The notes under the pieces: model-generated
What the model was told of the DNA's origin: nothing
The model's database searches: none
Seen by the model: the letters and a program-made list of their open reading frames with translations, nothing else
Source: Bacteroidota bacterium
GTDB taxonomy: Bacteria; Bacteroidota; Bacteroidia; Chitinophagales; Chitinophagaceae
DNA length: 64,000 bases
Direction of reading: 5' to 3'
NCBI GenBank assembly: GCA_013288745.1
Contig: JABDBG010000002.1
Location: 1-64,000, forward strand
In this document: positions 20,766 to 31,080 of the stretch, piece by piece
How the letters are laid out: each line of letters opens with the position of its first letter
Position numbering within the stretch: position 1 is the first letter of the stretch
Made by a program: the position numbers and the translations under genes

Positions 20766-22421
20766 TTATTTGCGCATTTTTTTATACGCATTGATCAATC
20801 CGTTAGTTGAAGAATCATGTGAAGTAACCGGTGCATCGGATTGTAATTCAGGTAATATTTTATTAGCCAATTGTTTACCTAATTCAACACCCCATTGGTC
20901 AAAACTATAAATGTTCCAGATAATTCCCTGTACAAAGATCTTATGTTCATACAAAGCAATTAATTCACCCAAGGAGAATGGCGTGATCTCTTTAACCAGG
21001 AAAGAGTTTGTTGCACGGTTACCCTGAAATATTTTATATGGAATAAGGGCTTCTTTTGTTCCTTCTGTAATCAATTCATCTTTTCCTTTACCATTCATTA
21101 AAGCTTCGGTCTGTGCAAAAAAGTTGGTCAATAATTTTTGATGGTGATCGCCTAAGGGATTATGACTGATCGCCGGTGCAATAAAATCGCAAGGGATCAA
21201 TTGCGTACCCTGGTGGATCAATTGATAAAATGCGTGCTGGCCATTGGTTCCAGGCTCGCCCCAGATAACCGGGCCGGTTGCATATTGCACCTGTGCACCA
21301 TTTCTATCAACATATTTACCGTTGCTTTCCATATTTCCTTGTTGGAAATAAGCGGCAAAACGATGCATGTATTGATCGTAAGGCAAGATAGCTTCTGATG
21401 CAGCATTAAAGAAGCTGGTGTACCATATACCGATCAGCGCCATTATTACCGGGATATTATGATCGAACGAAGTATCCCTGAAATGAGTATCTGCTTTATG
21501 CGCGCCTTTTAATACTGCTTCAAAATTATCGTATCCGATAGTTAAAGCAATTGACAGCCCGATAGCACTCCATAAACTGTATCGGCCTCCAACCCAATCC
21601 CAAAAAACAAACATATTTTCTGGAGCGATACCAAATTTCACTACATCTTTTTCATTTGTACTTAATGCCGCAAAGTGCTTAGCAATATGTTTTTCATCTT
21701 TTGCGGTAGCTAAGAACCAGTCCCTTGCAGAGTTGGCGTTGGTCATAGTTTCCTGCGTAGTAAAGGTTTTGCTGGCGATCAGGAATAATGTTTCTTCTGC
21801 ATTTACTTTTTTCAAAGTTTCGGCAATATGTGTTCCATCGACATTGCTAACAAAATAAGTCTGGATACCTTTTACCCAATAAGGTTTTAAAGCTTCTGTC
21901 ACCATTACGGGTCCAAGATCGCTACCACCGATACCTATATTAACGATCGTTGTGATCTTTTTGCCAGTGTAGCCTTTCCATTCATCACCGTGTATTTTTG
22001 CACAAAAGCTTTTCATTTGTGCCAGTACTTTTTGAATTTCAGGCATTACATCTTTTCCATCAACTAATACAGGCTTTCCGGAGAAATTGCGTAGGGCAGT
22101 GTGTAATACAGCTCTATCTTCCGTTACATTGATCTTTTCACCGGTGAACATTGCTTCGATAGCAGCAGGAAGCTGACAATCATTTGCTAATTGTAATAAA
22201 AGCTCTTTTGTTTTATCGGTGATGATATTTTTAGAATAGTCGAATAATATCTCATCAAACTGGATAGAAAACTTAGCAAACCTTTCTTTATCTGCTTTGA
22301 ACAAGTTGCTCATGTGCACTTGTTTCATCTCTGTATAATGTAATTGCAAAGCCTTCCAGGAAGAAGTGTAAACGGGGTTGATCTTAGGAAACATTTTTGT
22401 GTAAAGTTTAAATTTCGCCAA
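20766..22421 (-). CDS. pgi: glucose-6-phosphate isomerase
   Basis: '[21 protein letters not shown]', '[17 protein letters not shown]', '[22 protein letters not shown]'. Confidence 0.97.
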   Translation of the reverse strand: MAKFKLYTKMFPKINPVYTSSWKALQLHYTEMKQVHMSNLFKADKERFAKFSIQFDEILFDYSKNIITDKTKELLLQLANDCQLPAAIEAMFTGEKINVTEDRAVLHTALRNFSGKPVLVDGKDVMPEIQKVLAQMKSFCAKIHGDEWKGYTGKKITTIVNIGIGGSDLGPVMVTEALKPYWVKGIQTYFVSNVDGTHIAETLKKVNAEETLFLIASKTFTTQETMTNANSARDWFLATAKDEKHIAKHFAALSTNEKDVVKFGIAPENMFVFWDWVGGRYSLWSAIGLSIALTIGYDNFEAVLKGAHKADTHFRDTSFDHNIPVIMALIGIWYTSFFNAASEAILPYDQYMHRFAAYFQQGNMESNGKYVDRNGAQVQYATGPVIWGEPGTNGQHAFYQLIHQGTQLIPCDFIAPAISHNPLGDHHQKLLTNFFAQTEALMNGKGKDELITEGTKEALIPYKIFQGNRATNSFLVKEITPFSLGELIALYEHKIFVQGIIWNIYSFDQWGVELGKQLANKILPELQSDAPVTSHDSSTNGLINAYKKMRK

Positions 22422-22485
22422 AGTTATCTAGAGAAATCCCAAAATACAAAAAAACAAATTTCAGTATTATGTACAGTAATAATAA

Positions 22486-22516
22486 AAATGCCATGATCAA
22501 ACCGATCATGGCATTT
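22486..22516. terminator. hairpin, probable terminator
   Basis: AAATGCCATGATC-aaacc-GATCATGGCATTT; T-run not ideal. Confidence 0.65.
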
Positions 22517-22546
22517 ACCCTTTTGTATCTTGTATTTTATCGAAGA

Positions 22547-23188
22547 TCAATATTTAAAATTCCCTTTAAAATTCTTCTTAAACTCTAAAAAATCAGGTAT
22601 TGAAACATTCTGTACGTACGGGTTATTAGGATTGTAATAAATATACTCCTGGTGATAATCTTCCGCAGGATAAAATTTTGTGAACGGAAGTACCTGCGTA
22701 GCGATCTTCGCATTGTACTTCTTTGAATCTGTTAGCTTTTTTATTTCTGCAGTAATGACCTGTTTCTCTTTATCATTTGTATAAAAAGCAATGGAACGAT
22801 ACTGTGTACCTTCATCATTTCCCTGTCCGTTAACCTGAGTTGGATCCTGACTGGCAAAGAAAGCTTCTACCAATGTCTGGTAACTTATCCTGGCAGGATC
22901 GTAGTAAACCTGCACTGTTTCTGCATGTCCGGTTGAACCAGTACAAACATCTTCATAACTCGGATTTTTGGTTGTCCCACCTGCAAAACCTGATACGGCA
23001 TCTGTTACACCTACTAAACTTTGGAATACCAATTCCGCATGCCAGAAACATCCTTCAGAAAAATAGGCTACAGATTCATTGGCTGTATGGTTTTTATTGC
23101 CCGGTATAATTTTAAGTGGTTTTGTCTGCGTTTGTCCGCATGAAACAAAAAGCACAATCGCTAAAAAAGTAGAAAATAATGATCTCAT
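22547..23188 (-). CDS. msrA: peptide-methionine (S)-S-oxide reductase, lipoprotein/secreted
   Basis: 'YFSEGCFWHAELVFQSLVGVTDAVSGFAGG', 'QDPTQVNGQGNDEGTQYRS'; N-terminal 'LFVSCGQ' lipobox. Confidence 0.95.
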   Translation of the reverse strand: MRSLFSTFLAIVLFVSCGQTQTKPLKIIPGNKNHTANESVAYFSEGCFWHAELVFQSLVGVTDAVSGFAGGTTKNPSYEDVCTGSTGHAETVQVYYDPARISYQTLVEAFFASQDPTQVNGQGNDEGTQYRSIAFYTNDKEKQVITAEIKKLTDSKKYNAKIATQVLPFTKFYPAEDYHQEYIYYNPNNPYVQNVSIPDFLEFKKNFKGNFKY

Positions 23189-23311
23189 GATAATTGATTT
23201 TGTAGAATAAACGATGCGCTAAGCGATTAGGTTTTACGGTAATTGTTAAGATAAATCCAAATGGTATACCAATTTAGCACGAAAGCATTTATTTTTGCGT
23301 AAAATTTGGAT

Positions 23312-23575
23312 ATGGGACTTAAAGAACAATTTGAACAGGCGCAGGCTGATAGTAAGCTTTTAACAAAAAAGCCTTCAACTGATGTTTTATTGCAGTTATA
23401 CTCACTATTTAAGCAAGGGCAGGAAGGTGATATTAATATCGATCCCCCAACTAATATGTTCGATTTTGTAGCTAAAGCGAAATATGGCGCCTGGGAAAAA
23501 ATGAAAGGCAAGCCAAAAGAAGAAGCCATGCAGGAATTCATTGATAAGATAAATGAGTTAAAAGCCCAGCAATAG
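23312..23575 (+). CDS. acyl-CoA-binding protein (ACBP)
   Basis: 'LLQLYSLFKQGQEGDINIDPPTNMFDFVAKAKYGAWEKMKGKPKEEAMQEFIDKI' is the ACBP core. Confidence 0.92.
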   Translation: MGLKEQFEQAQADSKLLTKKPSTDVLLQLYSLFKQGQEGDINIDPPTNMFDFVAKAKYGAWEKMKGKPKEEAMQEFIDKINELKAQQ

Positions 23576-23828
23576 CATCTTATATTTAATATTGAATAAG
23601 TAATATCGCCTTAATCTTTTTAGATTCTTATTAATATTCAATTTAAATCACCAATATTCAATAATAAGCCTTATATTTACATTGTGATTTAGCTCTGTGA
23701 GCACATAGTTTTAGATAGATTCAAATTTTTACATTCTCCACTCGTAATAGTTTTCCTCTTTTTAATCGTTTTGTTTACTGGTACCATCACAGGTATTTTA
23801 TTTTTATTTATTTTAATTTTTAGATTTT

Positions 23829-24140
23829 ATGAACATTTATGTTTCAAATTTGAGTTTCAACACAAGTGATGTTGAATTGAATGAACTTTTTGCAAGATTC
23901 GGTAGCGTTTCTTCTGCTAAAGTAATTATGGACAGAGAAACAGGCCGCTCACGTGGTTTTGGCTTTGTTGAAATGGCTTCTGACGAAGAAGGTAAAGATG
24001 CAATGTTAGGCTTAAACAACAAAGAAGTTGAAGGTCGTGCAATGAGCGTTTCTATCGCAAAAGAAAGAGAAGAAAGAAGCGGTGGTAATAGCTACAGCAA
24101 CAACCGTAACTCTGGTGGCGGTGGCAACAGAAGATGGTAA
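23829..24140 (+). CDS. RRM-domain RNA-binding protein
   Basis: RNP2 'IYVSNLSF', RNP1 'RGFGFVEM', Gly/Asn/Arg-rich C-terminus. Confidence 0.95.
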   Translation: MNIYVSNLSFNTSDVELNELFARFGSVSSAKVIMDRETGRSRGFGFVEMASDEEGKDAMLGLNNKEVEGRAMSVSIAKEREERSGGNSYSNNRNSGGGGNRRW

Positions 24141-24162
24141 TCATTAACTGATAATATTTTCG

Positions 24163-24194
24163 AAAAAGAGCTCAATTTATTGGGCTCTTTTTTT
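24163..24194 (+). terminator. intrinsic terminator of RRM gene
   Basis: AAAAAGAGCtCAATttATTGgGCTCTTTTTTT. Confidence 0.85.
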
Positions 24195-24220
24195 ATGTTG
24201 AAACTGTAGTATTTACCGCA

Positions 24221-24270
24221 AAGTCGCAAAGATGAAATGTATAAGTCGCAATTACAACTTTGCGACTTAT
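24221..24270. repeat. inverted repeat of 'AAGTCGCAAAG' word
   Basis: AAGTCGCAAAG 24221-24231 versus CTTTGCGACTT 24258-24268; nested ATAAGTCGCAA 24241-24251 versus TTGCGACTTAT 24260-24270. Confidence 0.85.
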
Positions 24271-24369
24271 TTGCATTTACTTATTTTGCTTTGCGTGAAA
24301 CAAGTTTTGGGTTTTAACTTTTGACTTTTTACTTAGCTTTGACCTTAAATAATTTAAAGCACCAAACGA

Positions 24370-25590
24370 ATGGCTCCAAAAAAGAACGCGGCAATACTTT
24401 TCATCTTCATCACTTTATTAATAGACGTGATCGGCATCGGCTTGATCATTCCTGTTATGCCAAAACTGATCAGTACATTGATTCATGGCAGTATCAGCGA
24501 TGCTTCTAAATATAGTGGCTGGCTTACGTTTGCATATGCCCTGATGCAATTTTTATTTTCACCAATGCTGGGTAATTTGAGCGATAAGTTTGGCAGAAGG
24601 CCGATCTTATTGATGTCACTCTTTGGTTTAGGTATCGATTATATCTTTTTATCATTCGCACCATCGATCGGTTGGCTATTTGTCGGAAGAACAATTGCCG
24701 GAATAGGAGGTGCAAGTTTTACAACAGCTACGGCTTATATCGCTGATATCAGCAACGAAGAAAACCGCGCGCAAAATTTTGGAATGGTGGGTGCCGCTTT
24801 TGGATTAGGATTTATTATCGGACCCGCTATTGGTGGTTTGCTTGGAGGCTTTGGTGCACGTGTTCCATTTATGGTAGCAGCAGGTTTGAGCATATGCAAC
24901 TGCATCTACGGATATTTTGTTTTACCTGAATCTTTGGATATGGCTCACAGGCGTGAATTTGATTGGAAGCGTGCTAATCCTATCGGTTCTTTGAAACAAT
25001 TATTAAAATACGAAGATCTAAAAGGATTGATCGTTGCTTATTTTTTAATCTTCTTAGGAGGGATGGCGATCCAAAGCACCTGGTCATTCTTCACTATTCA
25101 AAAATTTAACTGGAATGAGAGAATGATCGGTATTTCATTAAGTGTTGTAGGTCTGTTGATCGCGATCGTGCAGGGAGGTTTGATACGTGTTGTTAATCCT
25201 AAACTTGGAAACAAACGCAGCATGTATCTGGGATATGTAATGTATGCCATAGGCTTATTCCTTTTCGCATTCGCATCTCAAAGCTGGATGATGTTTGTGT
25301 TTTTAATACCATATTGTTTGGGTGGCTTTTGTGGTCCGGCCTTACAATCTGTTATGTCTGCACAAGTTCCAAAGAATGAACAAGGCGAGCTGCAAGGTGG
25401 CCTTACAAGTGTAATGAGCTTAGCTTCGATCATCGGGCCGCCATTGATGACGAATATTTTTTCTTATTTTACAAAAGACAGTGCACCTGTGCATTTTCCG
25501 GGCGCTGCTTTTTTCTTAGGCGGTATCATCATGCTCACAGCATTTGTTGTATCTTATAAAACATTGCATAATAACACTGCTATATCATAA
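24370..25590 (+). CDS. MFS transporter, TCR/Tet family
   Basis: 12 TM; 'LGNLSDKFGRRPILLMSLFGLGIDY', 'GRTIAGIGGASFTTATAYIADIS'. Confidence 0.92.
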   Translation: MAPKKNAAILFIFITLLIDVIGIGLIIPVMPKLISTLIHGSISDASKYSGWLTFAYALMQFLFSPMLGNLSDKFGRRPILLMSLFGLGIDYIFLSFAPSIGWLFVGRTIAGIGGASFTTATAYIADISNEENRAQNFGMVGAAFGLGFIIGPAIGGLLGGFGARVPFMVAAGLSICNCIYGYFVLPESLDMAHRREFDWKRANPIGSLKQLLKYEDLKGLIVAYFLIFLGGMAIQSTWSFFTIQKFNWNERMIGISLSVVGLLIAIVQGGLIRVVNPKLGNKRSMYLGYVMYAIGLFLFAFASQSWMMFVFLIPYCLGGFCGPALQSVMSAQVPKNEQGELQGGLTSVMSLASIIGPPLMTNIFSYFTKDSAPVHFPGAAFFLGGIIMLTAFVVSYKTLHNNTAIS

Positions 25591-25601
25591 ACCTATCTCG
25601 G

Positions 25602-26981
25602 ATGATCAAAAGTATTGATGATTTTAAAAATGTTTTTTTTATCGGCGTTGCCGGAACAGGTATGAGTGCTATCGCGCAATATTTATCCGGCATTGGTAAA
25701 AACGTAAGTGGGTCGGATCGTTATTTTACGCCGGATACTTTTAACGAGACCAAAGAAAAATTGATGGCCGAAGGCATTCAATGTTTTTTGCAAAATGGTG
25801 AAGGTATCAATGAAAAGACAGACCTCATCGTTGTTTCTACTGCGATAGAAGATACTGTTTTCGAAGTGCAGAAAGCAAAGCAATTAAATATTCCCATCAT
25901 CAAACGTTCTGAAGTATTGGCAATGATCGCTAAAAGTAAAAAGACGATCGCAGTAGGAGGCACATCAGGCAAAAGCACGACCAGCGGGATGCTATTTGAT
26001 ATTTTAGAAAAAGCCAATCTACAACCAAGTATCATCAGCGGCGCTGGATTGATCAGCATCATCAAAGAAGGAAAGATCGGCAATGCAAAAGTTGGCAAAG
26101 GAGAGTGGCTGGTTATTGAAGCAGATGAAAGCGACGGATCAATTGTTCAATACGAACCTGAGGTTGGTTTATTACTAAACATAGATAAAGACCATCAGGA
26201 AATTGATGAGTTGATAGAAATATTCGGCACATTTAAAAAGAACACCAAACAATTGTTCGTTGTCAATGAGTCGAATGCTTTGGCCAAACACTTATCAGCG
26301 AATAGCAAACATGATTTTTCTATAGATACAAAATCCGGAGCAGGCTATATTGCCACTGATTTTAAACAGGATGGCTTAACCATTTCATTTCAAATTAACG
26401 GTATTGTATTTAATTTGAATACTGTCGGCAAACACAATATGGAGAATGCTTTGGCAGCAACAGCTGTTGCCAATCAATTAGGCGTTGATCTGAAAACCTG
26501 CGCTGCTGCTTTAGAAAAATACGAAGGCATTTATCGCCGCCACCAGATATTAGGCAACAAAAATGGTGTTTGGGTAATTGATGATTATGCCCATAATCCT
26601 GCTAAATGTGCTGCTTCCATTGCAGCTTGTCAATACATTGCACCAAAAGTTATCGCTTGGTTTCAGCCTCACGGTTACGGGCCAACGCGTTTTTTAAGAA
26701 CAGATTTTGTAAAAGAAATTGCTGCTGTACTAAGACCCGAAGATGAAATATGGATGAGTGAGATCTTCTATGCAGGTGGCACTGCCGTAAAAGATATTTC
26801 ATCTAACGACCTGATAACAGATATCAAAGCTTTAGGTAAAAAAGCATTTTTTGTTGAGAATAGAAATGAATTCTTAAAAACTGTTCGTCCGCATTTAACT
26901 ACTAATACAGTTTTATTATTAATGGGTGCCAGAGATCCGGGATTAGAACAGTTTGGGAAAGATGTATGGGAACAATTATAG
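25602..26981 (+). CDS. Mur ligase family protein (Mpl/MurC-like)
   Basis: 'GVAGTGMSAIAQYLSGIGKNVSGSD', 'GGTSGKSTTSGM', 'VWVIDDYAHNPAKCAASI'. Confidence 0.88.
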   Translation: MIKSIDDFKNVFFIGVAGTGMSAIAQYLSGIGKNVSGSDRYFTPDTFNETKEKLMAEGIQCFLQNGEGINEKTDLIVVSTAIEDTVFEVQKAKQLNIPIIKRSEVLAMIAKSKKTIAVGGTSGKSTTSGMLFDILEKANLQPSIISGAGLISIIKEGKIGNAKVGKGEWLVIEADESDGSIVQYEPEVGLLLNIDKDHQEIDELIEIFGTFKKNTKQLFVVNESNALAKHLSANSKHDFSIDTKSGAGYIATDFKQDGLTISFQINGIVFNLNTVGKHNMENALAATAVANQLGVDLKTCAAALEKYEGIYRRHQILGNKNGVWVIDDYAHNPAKCAASIAACQYIAPKVIAWFQPHGYGPTRFLRTDFVKEIAAVLRPEDEIWMSEIFYAGGTAVKDISSNDLITDIKALGKKAFFVENRNEFLKTVRPHLTTNTVLLLMGARDPGLEQFGKDVWEQL

Positions 26982-26998
26982 CAGTTGAAATTCCTATC

Positions 26999-27040
26999 AT
27001 AAATAAAAATGCCCAATAATTATTGGGCATTTTTATTTAT
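26999..27040. terminator. 42-bp perfect palindrome, bidirectional terminator between convergent genes
   Basis: ATAAATAAAAATGCCCAATAATTATTGGGCATTTTTATTTAT. Confidence 0.88.
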
Positions 27041-27054
27041 AAAATATAATTGTA

Positions 27055-27606
27055 CTAATATAATGTAATAGCAAATTTACCGTTAGTAATCACTTCTTTA
27101 TTGCTACCAGTTTGTGTAGTATCTCCATTTAAATAAATGGTTCCCTGGAAAGTACCTTTCAGTGTAGTACCAACAATAGATGTAACTGTAACCGTATTAG
27201 GATTCAATATCGTGGAACCATAAAACCAAGAACTAGTACTAGTTGAATAATATTCAAAATAACCCTCGGTTGTGCTATCTCCAAACGATCCGTAAGTTTT
27301 AGCAGTGAATTTATTACTTAAGGTTTCGATACCAACATAGAGATTATTGTTAACTGAATCAGCATCTTGAAAATCAAAAACATTAAAGCCTCCACTTGTA
27401 TAATATTCATAATAGCTAGGTATAGTAGTTGTATCCGGAACTCCATCAATATCAGCAGATATTACTAGGGATACTGGATAATTTGTTGTATCGCGTACTT
27501 TAACTGTATCATTCTCAATAACTGTTTTAGTTACTGTGTTTTTTTTGCAAGATGCAAGTGCTATCAAAGCTACAAGAGCTGATGCAAGTATTAATTTAAT
27601 TCTCAT
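27055..27606 (-). CDS. small secreted lipoprotein, paralogue of next gene
   Basis: Lipobox 'LIALASCKK'; shared 'GSTxLNPNTxTxTSIxGTTxKGTFQGTxY' with 27676-28239. Confidence 0.8.
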   Translation of the reverse strand: MRIKLILASALVALIALASCKKNTVTKTVIENDTVKVRDTTNYPVSLVISADIDGVPDTTTIPSYYEYYTSGGFNVFDFQDADSVNNNLYVGIETLSNKFTAKTYGSFGDSTTEGYFEYYSTSTSSWFYGSTILNPNTVTVTSIVGTTLKGTFQGTIYLNGDTTQTGSNKEVITNGKFAITLY

Positions 27607-27675
27607 GCGTTTATATTTAAATTAGTTGAAAAATAATTTCGTAAGCGTATAATGTGTATACTTTGTTCTTTTTTA

Positions 27676-28239
27676 TTAAAGTACAGCCATACTGAATTTC
27701 CCGTTAGTAATTACTGCCTTGTTAGTCCCGGTAGCTGTAGTATCTCCTCCGACATAAACAGTTCCCTGAAACGTACCTTTCATTGTAGAACCAGAAATTG
27801 AAGTGATAGTAATTGTATTAGGATTTAGTACTGTAGAACCATAGTAATACTGTCCATTAAGGCTAAAATCAATAAAAGCTTCCGTAGTAGTATCTCCAAA
27901 TGCTCCATAGGTTTTAGCGCTATAAGATGGCGATCCTGTAGCGATATATAGATCGTAATAATTATTATTTGAATCAGATGGGTCTATGTCCAAAAAGTTA
28001 AAAGTCTTACCATTGTAACCATTATCCGTATAATACTCAATATAAGGATAGACATTAGCTGGAAAAGGAACACCATTGATATCTGCAGATACGCTATCAG
28101 CTAAAGCATAGCTTGATGTGTCAAATGTGATCACTTTAGTTGTGTCATGCTGCGTGATCGTGTTTGTTGTTGTTTTTTTGCACGATGCAAGGGCGATAAG
28201 TGCCACGATTGTAGATAGGAGTACTAGTCTAATTTTCAT
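27676..28239 (-). CDS. small secreted lipoprotein, paralogue of previous gene
   Basis: Lipobox 'LIALASCKK' and the shared C-terminal domain. Confidence 0.8.
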   Translation of the reverse strand: MKIRLVLLSTIVALIALASCKKTTTNTITQHDTTKVITFDTSSYALADSVSADINGVPFPANVYPYIEYYTDNGYNGKTFNFLDIDPSDSNNNYYDLYIATGSPSYSAKTYGAFGDTTTEAFIDFSLNGQYYYGSTVLNPNTITITSISGSTMKGTFQGTVYVGGDTTATGTNKAVITNGKFSMAVL

Positions 28240-28371
28240 ACGTTTTTCAGTTTAGTTGTTAGGTGAATATTTGGGCGAATATAAAATGTTTTAAATGAAA
28301 AAACATAATTAATTAATCGATATACGAAAAAATGGGAACCATAAAGATACTTATATGCAGTAAATTGATAG

Positions 28372-28911
28372 TTAATTATGAAAGCGTGACGCTATTTTCA
28401 ACTCTTCCACCACATTAAAAATAATCGGGCACATCGAATAATACATCAAGGTTCCAAACAAACGGTCTGTGAAATTGTCTTTATGTAAATGCGGAAAATC
28501 CCTGCATTCTGCAAAACGCTCCTCGTAAATGGTGCATTTTGTACCACCCAAAAAATGACAAGGGATCGTATTCATGATCATTTTTCCCTGTAAGCTCTCT
28601 TCAATGTATTTTGATTTCAAATCGGGAACGGTCATTTCCAAATGCGTCGCTAATCTTTCTGATTCTTCAGAAGTGATGTTTATCATTAAGGTCTTACAGC
28701 AATTACCACATTCTGTACAGTCAATTTTGGGTGTTATATCAGCATTAATGGCATGAACCAGCCAGTCGATTTTTTCGCTATCCTGTTTTTTCAGAAAAGA
28801 CCGAAAATTATCATTTTCATTTTCTCTTTCGGCGGCCAGAGCCTGTATCGTAGTTAAATTCGTTTCCAGAAAATGATTTTTAATAGTAATATGAAGCGGC
28901 AAATATACCAT
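28372..28911 (-). CDS. YkgJ-family cysteine cluster protein
   Basis: 'CTECGNCCKTLMINITSEESERLA', 'CHFLGGTKCTIYEERFAECRDFP'; start uncertain. Confidence 0.88.
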   Translation of the reverse strand: MVYLPLHITIKNHFLETNLTTIQALAAERENENDNFRSFLKKQDSEKIDWLVHAINADITPKIDCTECGNCCKTLMINITSEESERLATHLEMTVPDLKSKYIEESLQGKMIMNTIPCHFLGGTKCTIYEERFAECRDFPHLHKDNFTDRLFGTLMYYSMCPIIFNVVEELKIASRFHN

Positions 28912-29183
28912 TTAAGCACATTTAGCGTCTGCAATCTTATTTTATACACAACTGTTTAAAAGGGAAAATGATTCTGTTTACTCATTTAACTATATTTGCC
29001 ACGACTCTAAATTACTAAATTTGTTAGTATATTTGCAGCGATTGCGGATAGTTTTAAACTTAAAAATTATCAATAAAGTCAAAAGACAATAGTTAAAACC
29101 AAAAAGTAAGTATGATGTAAGACTTATGGGTTTTGACTTTTCAATTTTAACTTTCAGAAACTAACTATTATAATAACACTTGA

Positions 29184-31073
29184 ATGGCAGAAAAAGAAGT
29201 ATCGATTTATAATGAAGACTCCATAAAGAGCTTAGATTGGAAAGAGCATATCCGCCTGCGCCCGGGAATGTACATTGGTAAACTCGGAGATGGTAGCAGC
29301 GCCGATGATGGTGTGTACGTTTTGATAAAAGAAGTGATCGATAACTGTATCGATGAACACACCATGGGTTTTGGTAAACAGGTAGATGTAACGATCGAAG
29401 GCAAGACAATTACGGTGCGCGATTTTGGTCGTGGTATTCCTTTGGGGAAGGTTGTAGATGTGGTGAGTAAGATAAATACCGGTGCCAAATACGATAGCAA
29501 AGCCTTCCAGAAAAGTGTGGGATTGAATGGTGTGGGTACAAAAGCTGTAAACGCATTGAGCAATAATTTTACCGTGACCGCTTACCGTGATGGAAAAGAA
29601 AAGACGGCCGAATTTGCAAAAGGTGTTTTAATAAAAGAACATAAAGAAGTGGCGACAAAAGAACCCAACGGGACTTTTGTAACTTTTATCCCTGATGATA
29701 CCATCTTTAAAAACTTCCATTTTGTACAGGAATATCTAGACAGCCAGTTTTGGAATTATTGTTACCTGAATGCAGGTTTGATCATGAACCTGAATGGCAA
29801 AAAATATGTAAGTAAAAATGGTTTGCTTGATCTTTTACAACGCAAGACAAATGAAGATGAGATCCGTTACCCGATCATTCATTTAAAAGGTGAGGATATT
29901 GAAGTAGCGCTAACGCATGAAAATGCGTATGGTGAAGAATATTACAGCTTTGTAAACGGACAGTTCACCACACAAGGCGGTACGCATTTAGCAGCATTCA
30001 GAGAAGGCTATGTAAAAACGATCCGTGAATTTTTCAAGAAAGATTATGATGCGGCCGATATCAGGGGCAGCATCTGCGCAGCAATAAGTGTGCGTGTGCA
30101 GGAACCGGTTTTTGAAAGTCAGACGAAAACAAAGTTAGGTTCATCGAATGTATATGAAGGCGGTCCTTCGATGAGGAATTTTATCGGTGACTTTTTAATG
30201 AAGGAGCTCGATAACTATTTACATCGCAATACCGCAACTGCAGAAGCATTAAAAAAGCGTATTGAACAAAACGAAAGAGAACGTAAAGAATTAGCCGGCA
30301 TTAAAAAGCTCGCAAATGAAAGAGCGAAAAAAGCAAATCTTCATAACAAAAAACTAAGGGATTGCAAGTTTCATTACAACGATGAGGCAACGGGGAAAGA
30401 CAAAGACAGCATATTAGAAAAACAAAAAGAGAGCACCATCTTCATTACCGAAGGGGATAGTGCGAGTGGTAGTATTACCAAAGCAAGAAATGTTAATACC
30501 CAGGCTGTATTCAGTTTACGCGGTAAACCATTGAACTGTTTTGGTCTGACGAAAAAAGTAGTGTATGAAAACGAAGAGTTCAATTTATTACAACATGCGT
30601 TGAACATCGAAGAAAGCTACGAAGACCTTCGTTACAACAACATCGTATTTGCAACCGATGCTGATGTGGATGGTATGCATATCCGTTTGTTATTGATGAC
30701 GTTCTTTTTGCAATTCTTTCCTGATGTGGTAAAGAATGGTCACGTCTATATTTTAGAAACACCTTTATTCCGCGTAAGAAATAAACAGGAAACTATTTAT
30801 TGCTATGATGAAACGGAAAAGCAGGCCGCTATGAAAAAGCTAGGCAGCAAACCCGAAATAACAAGGTTTAAAGGATTGGGAGAGATCAGTCCGGAAGAAT
30901 TTGCACGCTTCATTAACACTGACATGAAATTGCAACCGGTGATGTTATTACCTGAAACACATATTCAACAATTGTTGGAATATTATATGGGCAAGAACAC
31001 ACCAAGCAGACAAGATTTTATTATTGATAATCTAAAGATCGAAGTTGATCTTGTAAACGAAGCGGAGGCATAA
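29184..31073 (+). CDS. parE: DNA topoisomerase IV subunit B
   Basis: '[33 protein letters not shown]', '[16 protein letters not shown]', '[12 protein letters not shown]'. Confidence 0.95.
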   Translation: MAEKEVSIYNEDSIKSLDWKEHIRLRPGMYIGKLGDGSSADDGVYVLIKEVIDNCIDEHTMGFGKQVDVTIEGKTITVRDFGRGIPLGKVVDVVSKINTGAKYDSKAFQKSVGLNGVGTKAVNALSNNFTVTAYRDGKEKTAEFAKGVLIKEHKEVATKEPNGTFVTFIPDDTIFKNFHFVQEYLDSQFWNYCYLNAGLIMNLNGKKYVSKNGLLDLLQRKTNEDEIRYPIIHLKGEDIEVALTHENAYGEEYYSFVNGQFTTQGGTHLAAFREGYVKTIREFFKKDYDAADIRGSICAAISVRVQEPVFESQTKTKLGSSNVYEGGPSMRNFIGDFLMKELDNYLHRNTATAEALKKRIEQNERERKELAGIKKLANERAKKANLHNKKLRDCKFHYNDEATGKDKDSILEKQKESTIFITEGDSASGSITKARNVNTQAVFSLRGKPLNCFGLTKKVVYENEEFNLLQHALNIEESYEDLRYNNIVFATDADVDGMHIRLLLMTFFLQFFPDVVKNGHVYILETPLFRVRNKQETIYCYDETEKQAAMKKLGSKPEITRFKGLGEISPEEFARFINTDMKLQPVMLLPETHIQQLLEYYMGKNTPSRQDFIIDNLKIEVDLVNEAEA

Positions 31074-31080
31074 TAATAAC

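Noticed and set aside
25778-26098. 106-aa minus-strand ORF in the Mur ligase gene
   Set aside because: Shadow ORF opposite a strongly conserved gene
29207-29563. 118-aa minus-strand ORF inside parE
   Set aside because: Antisense shadow of conserved topoisomerase sequence
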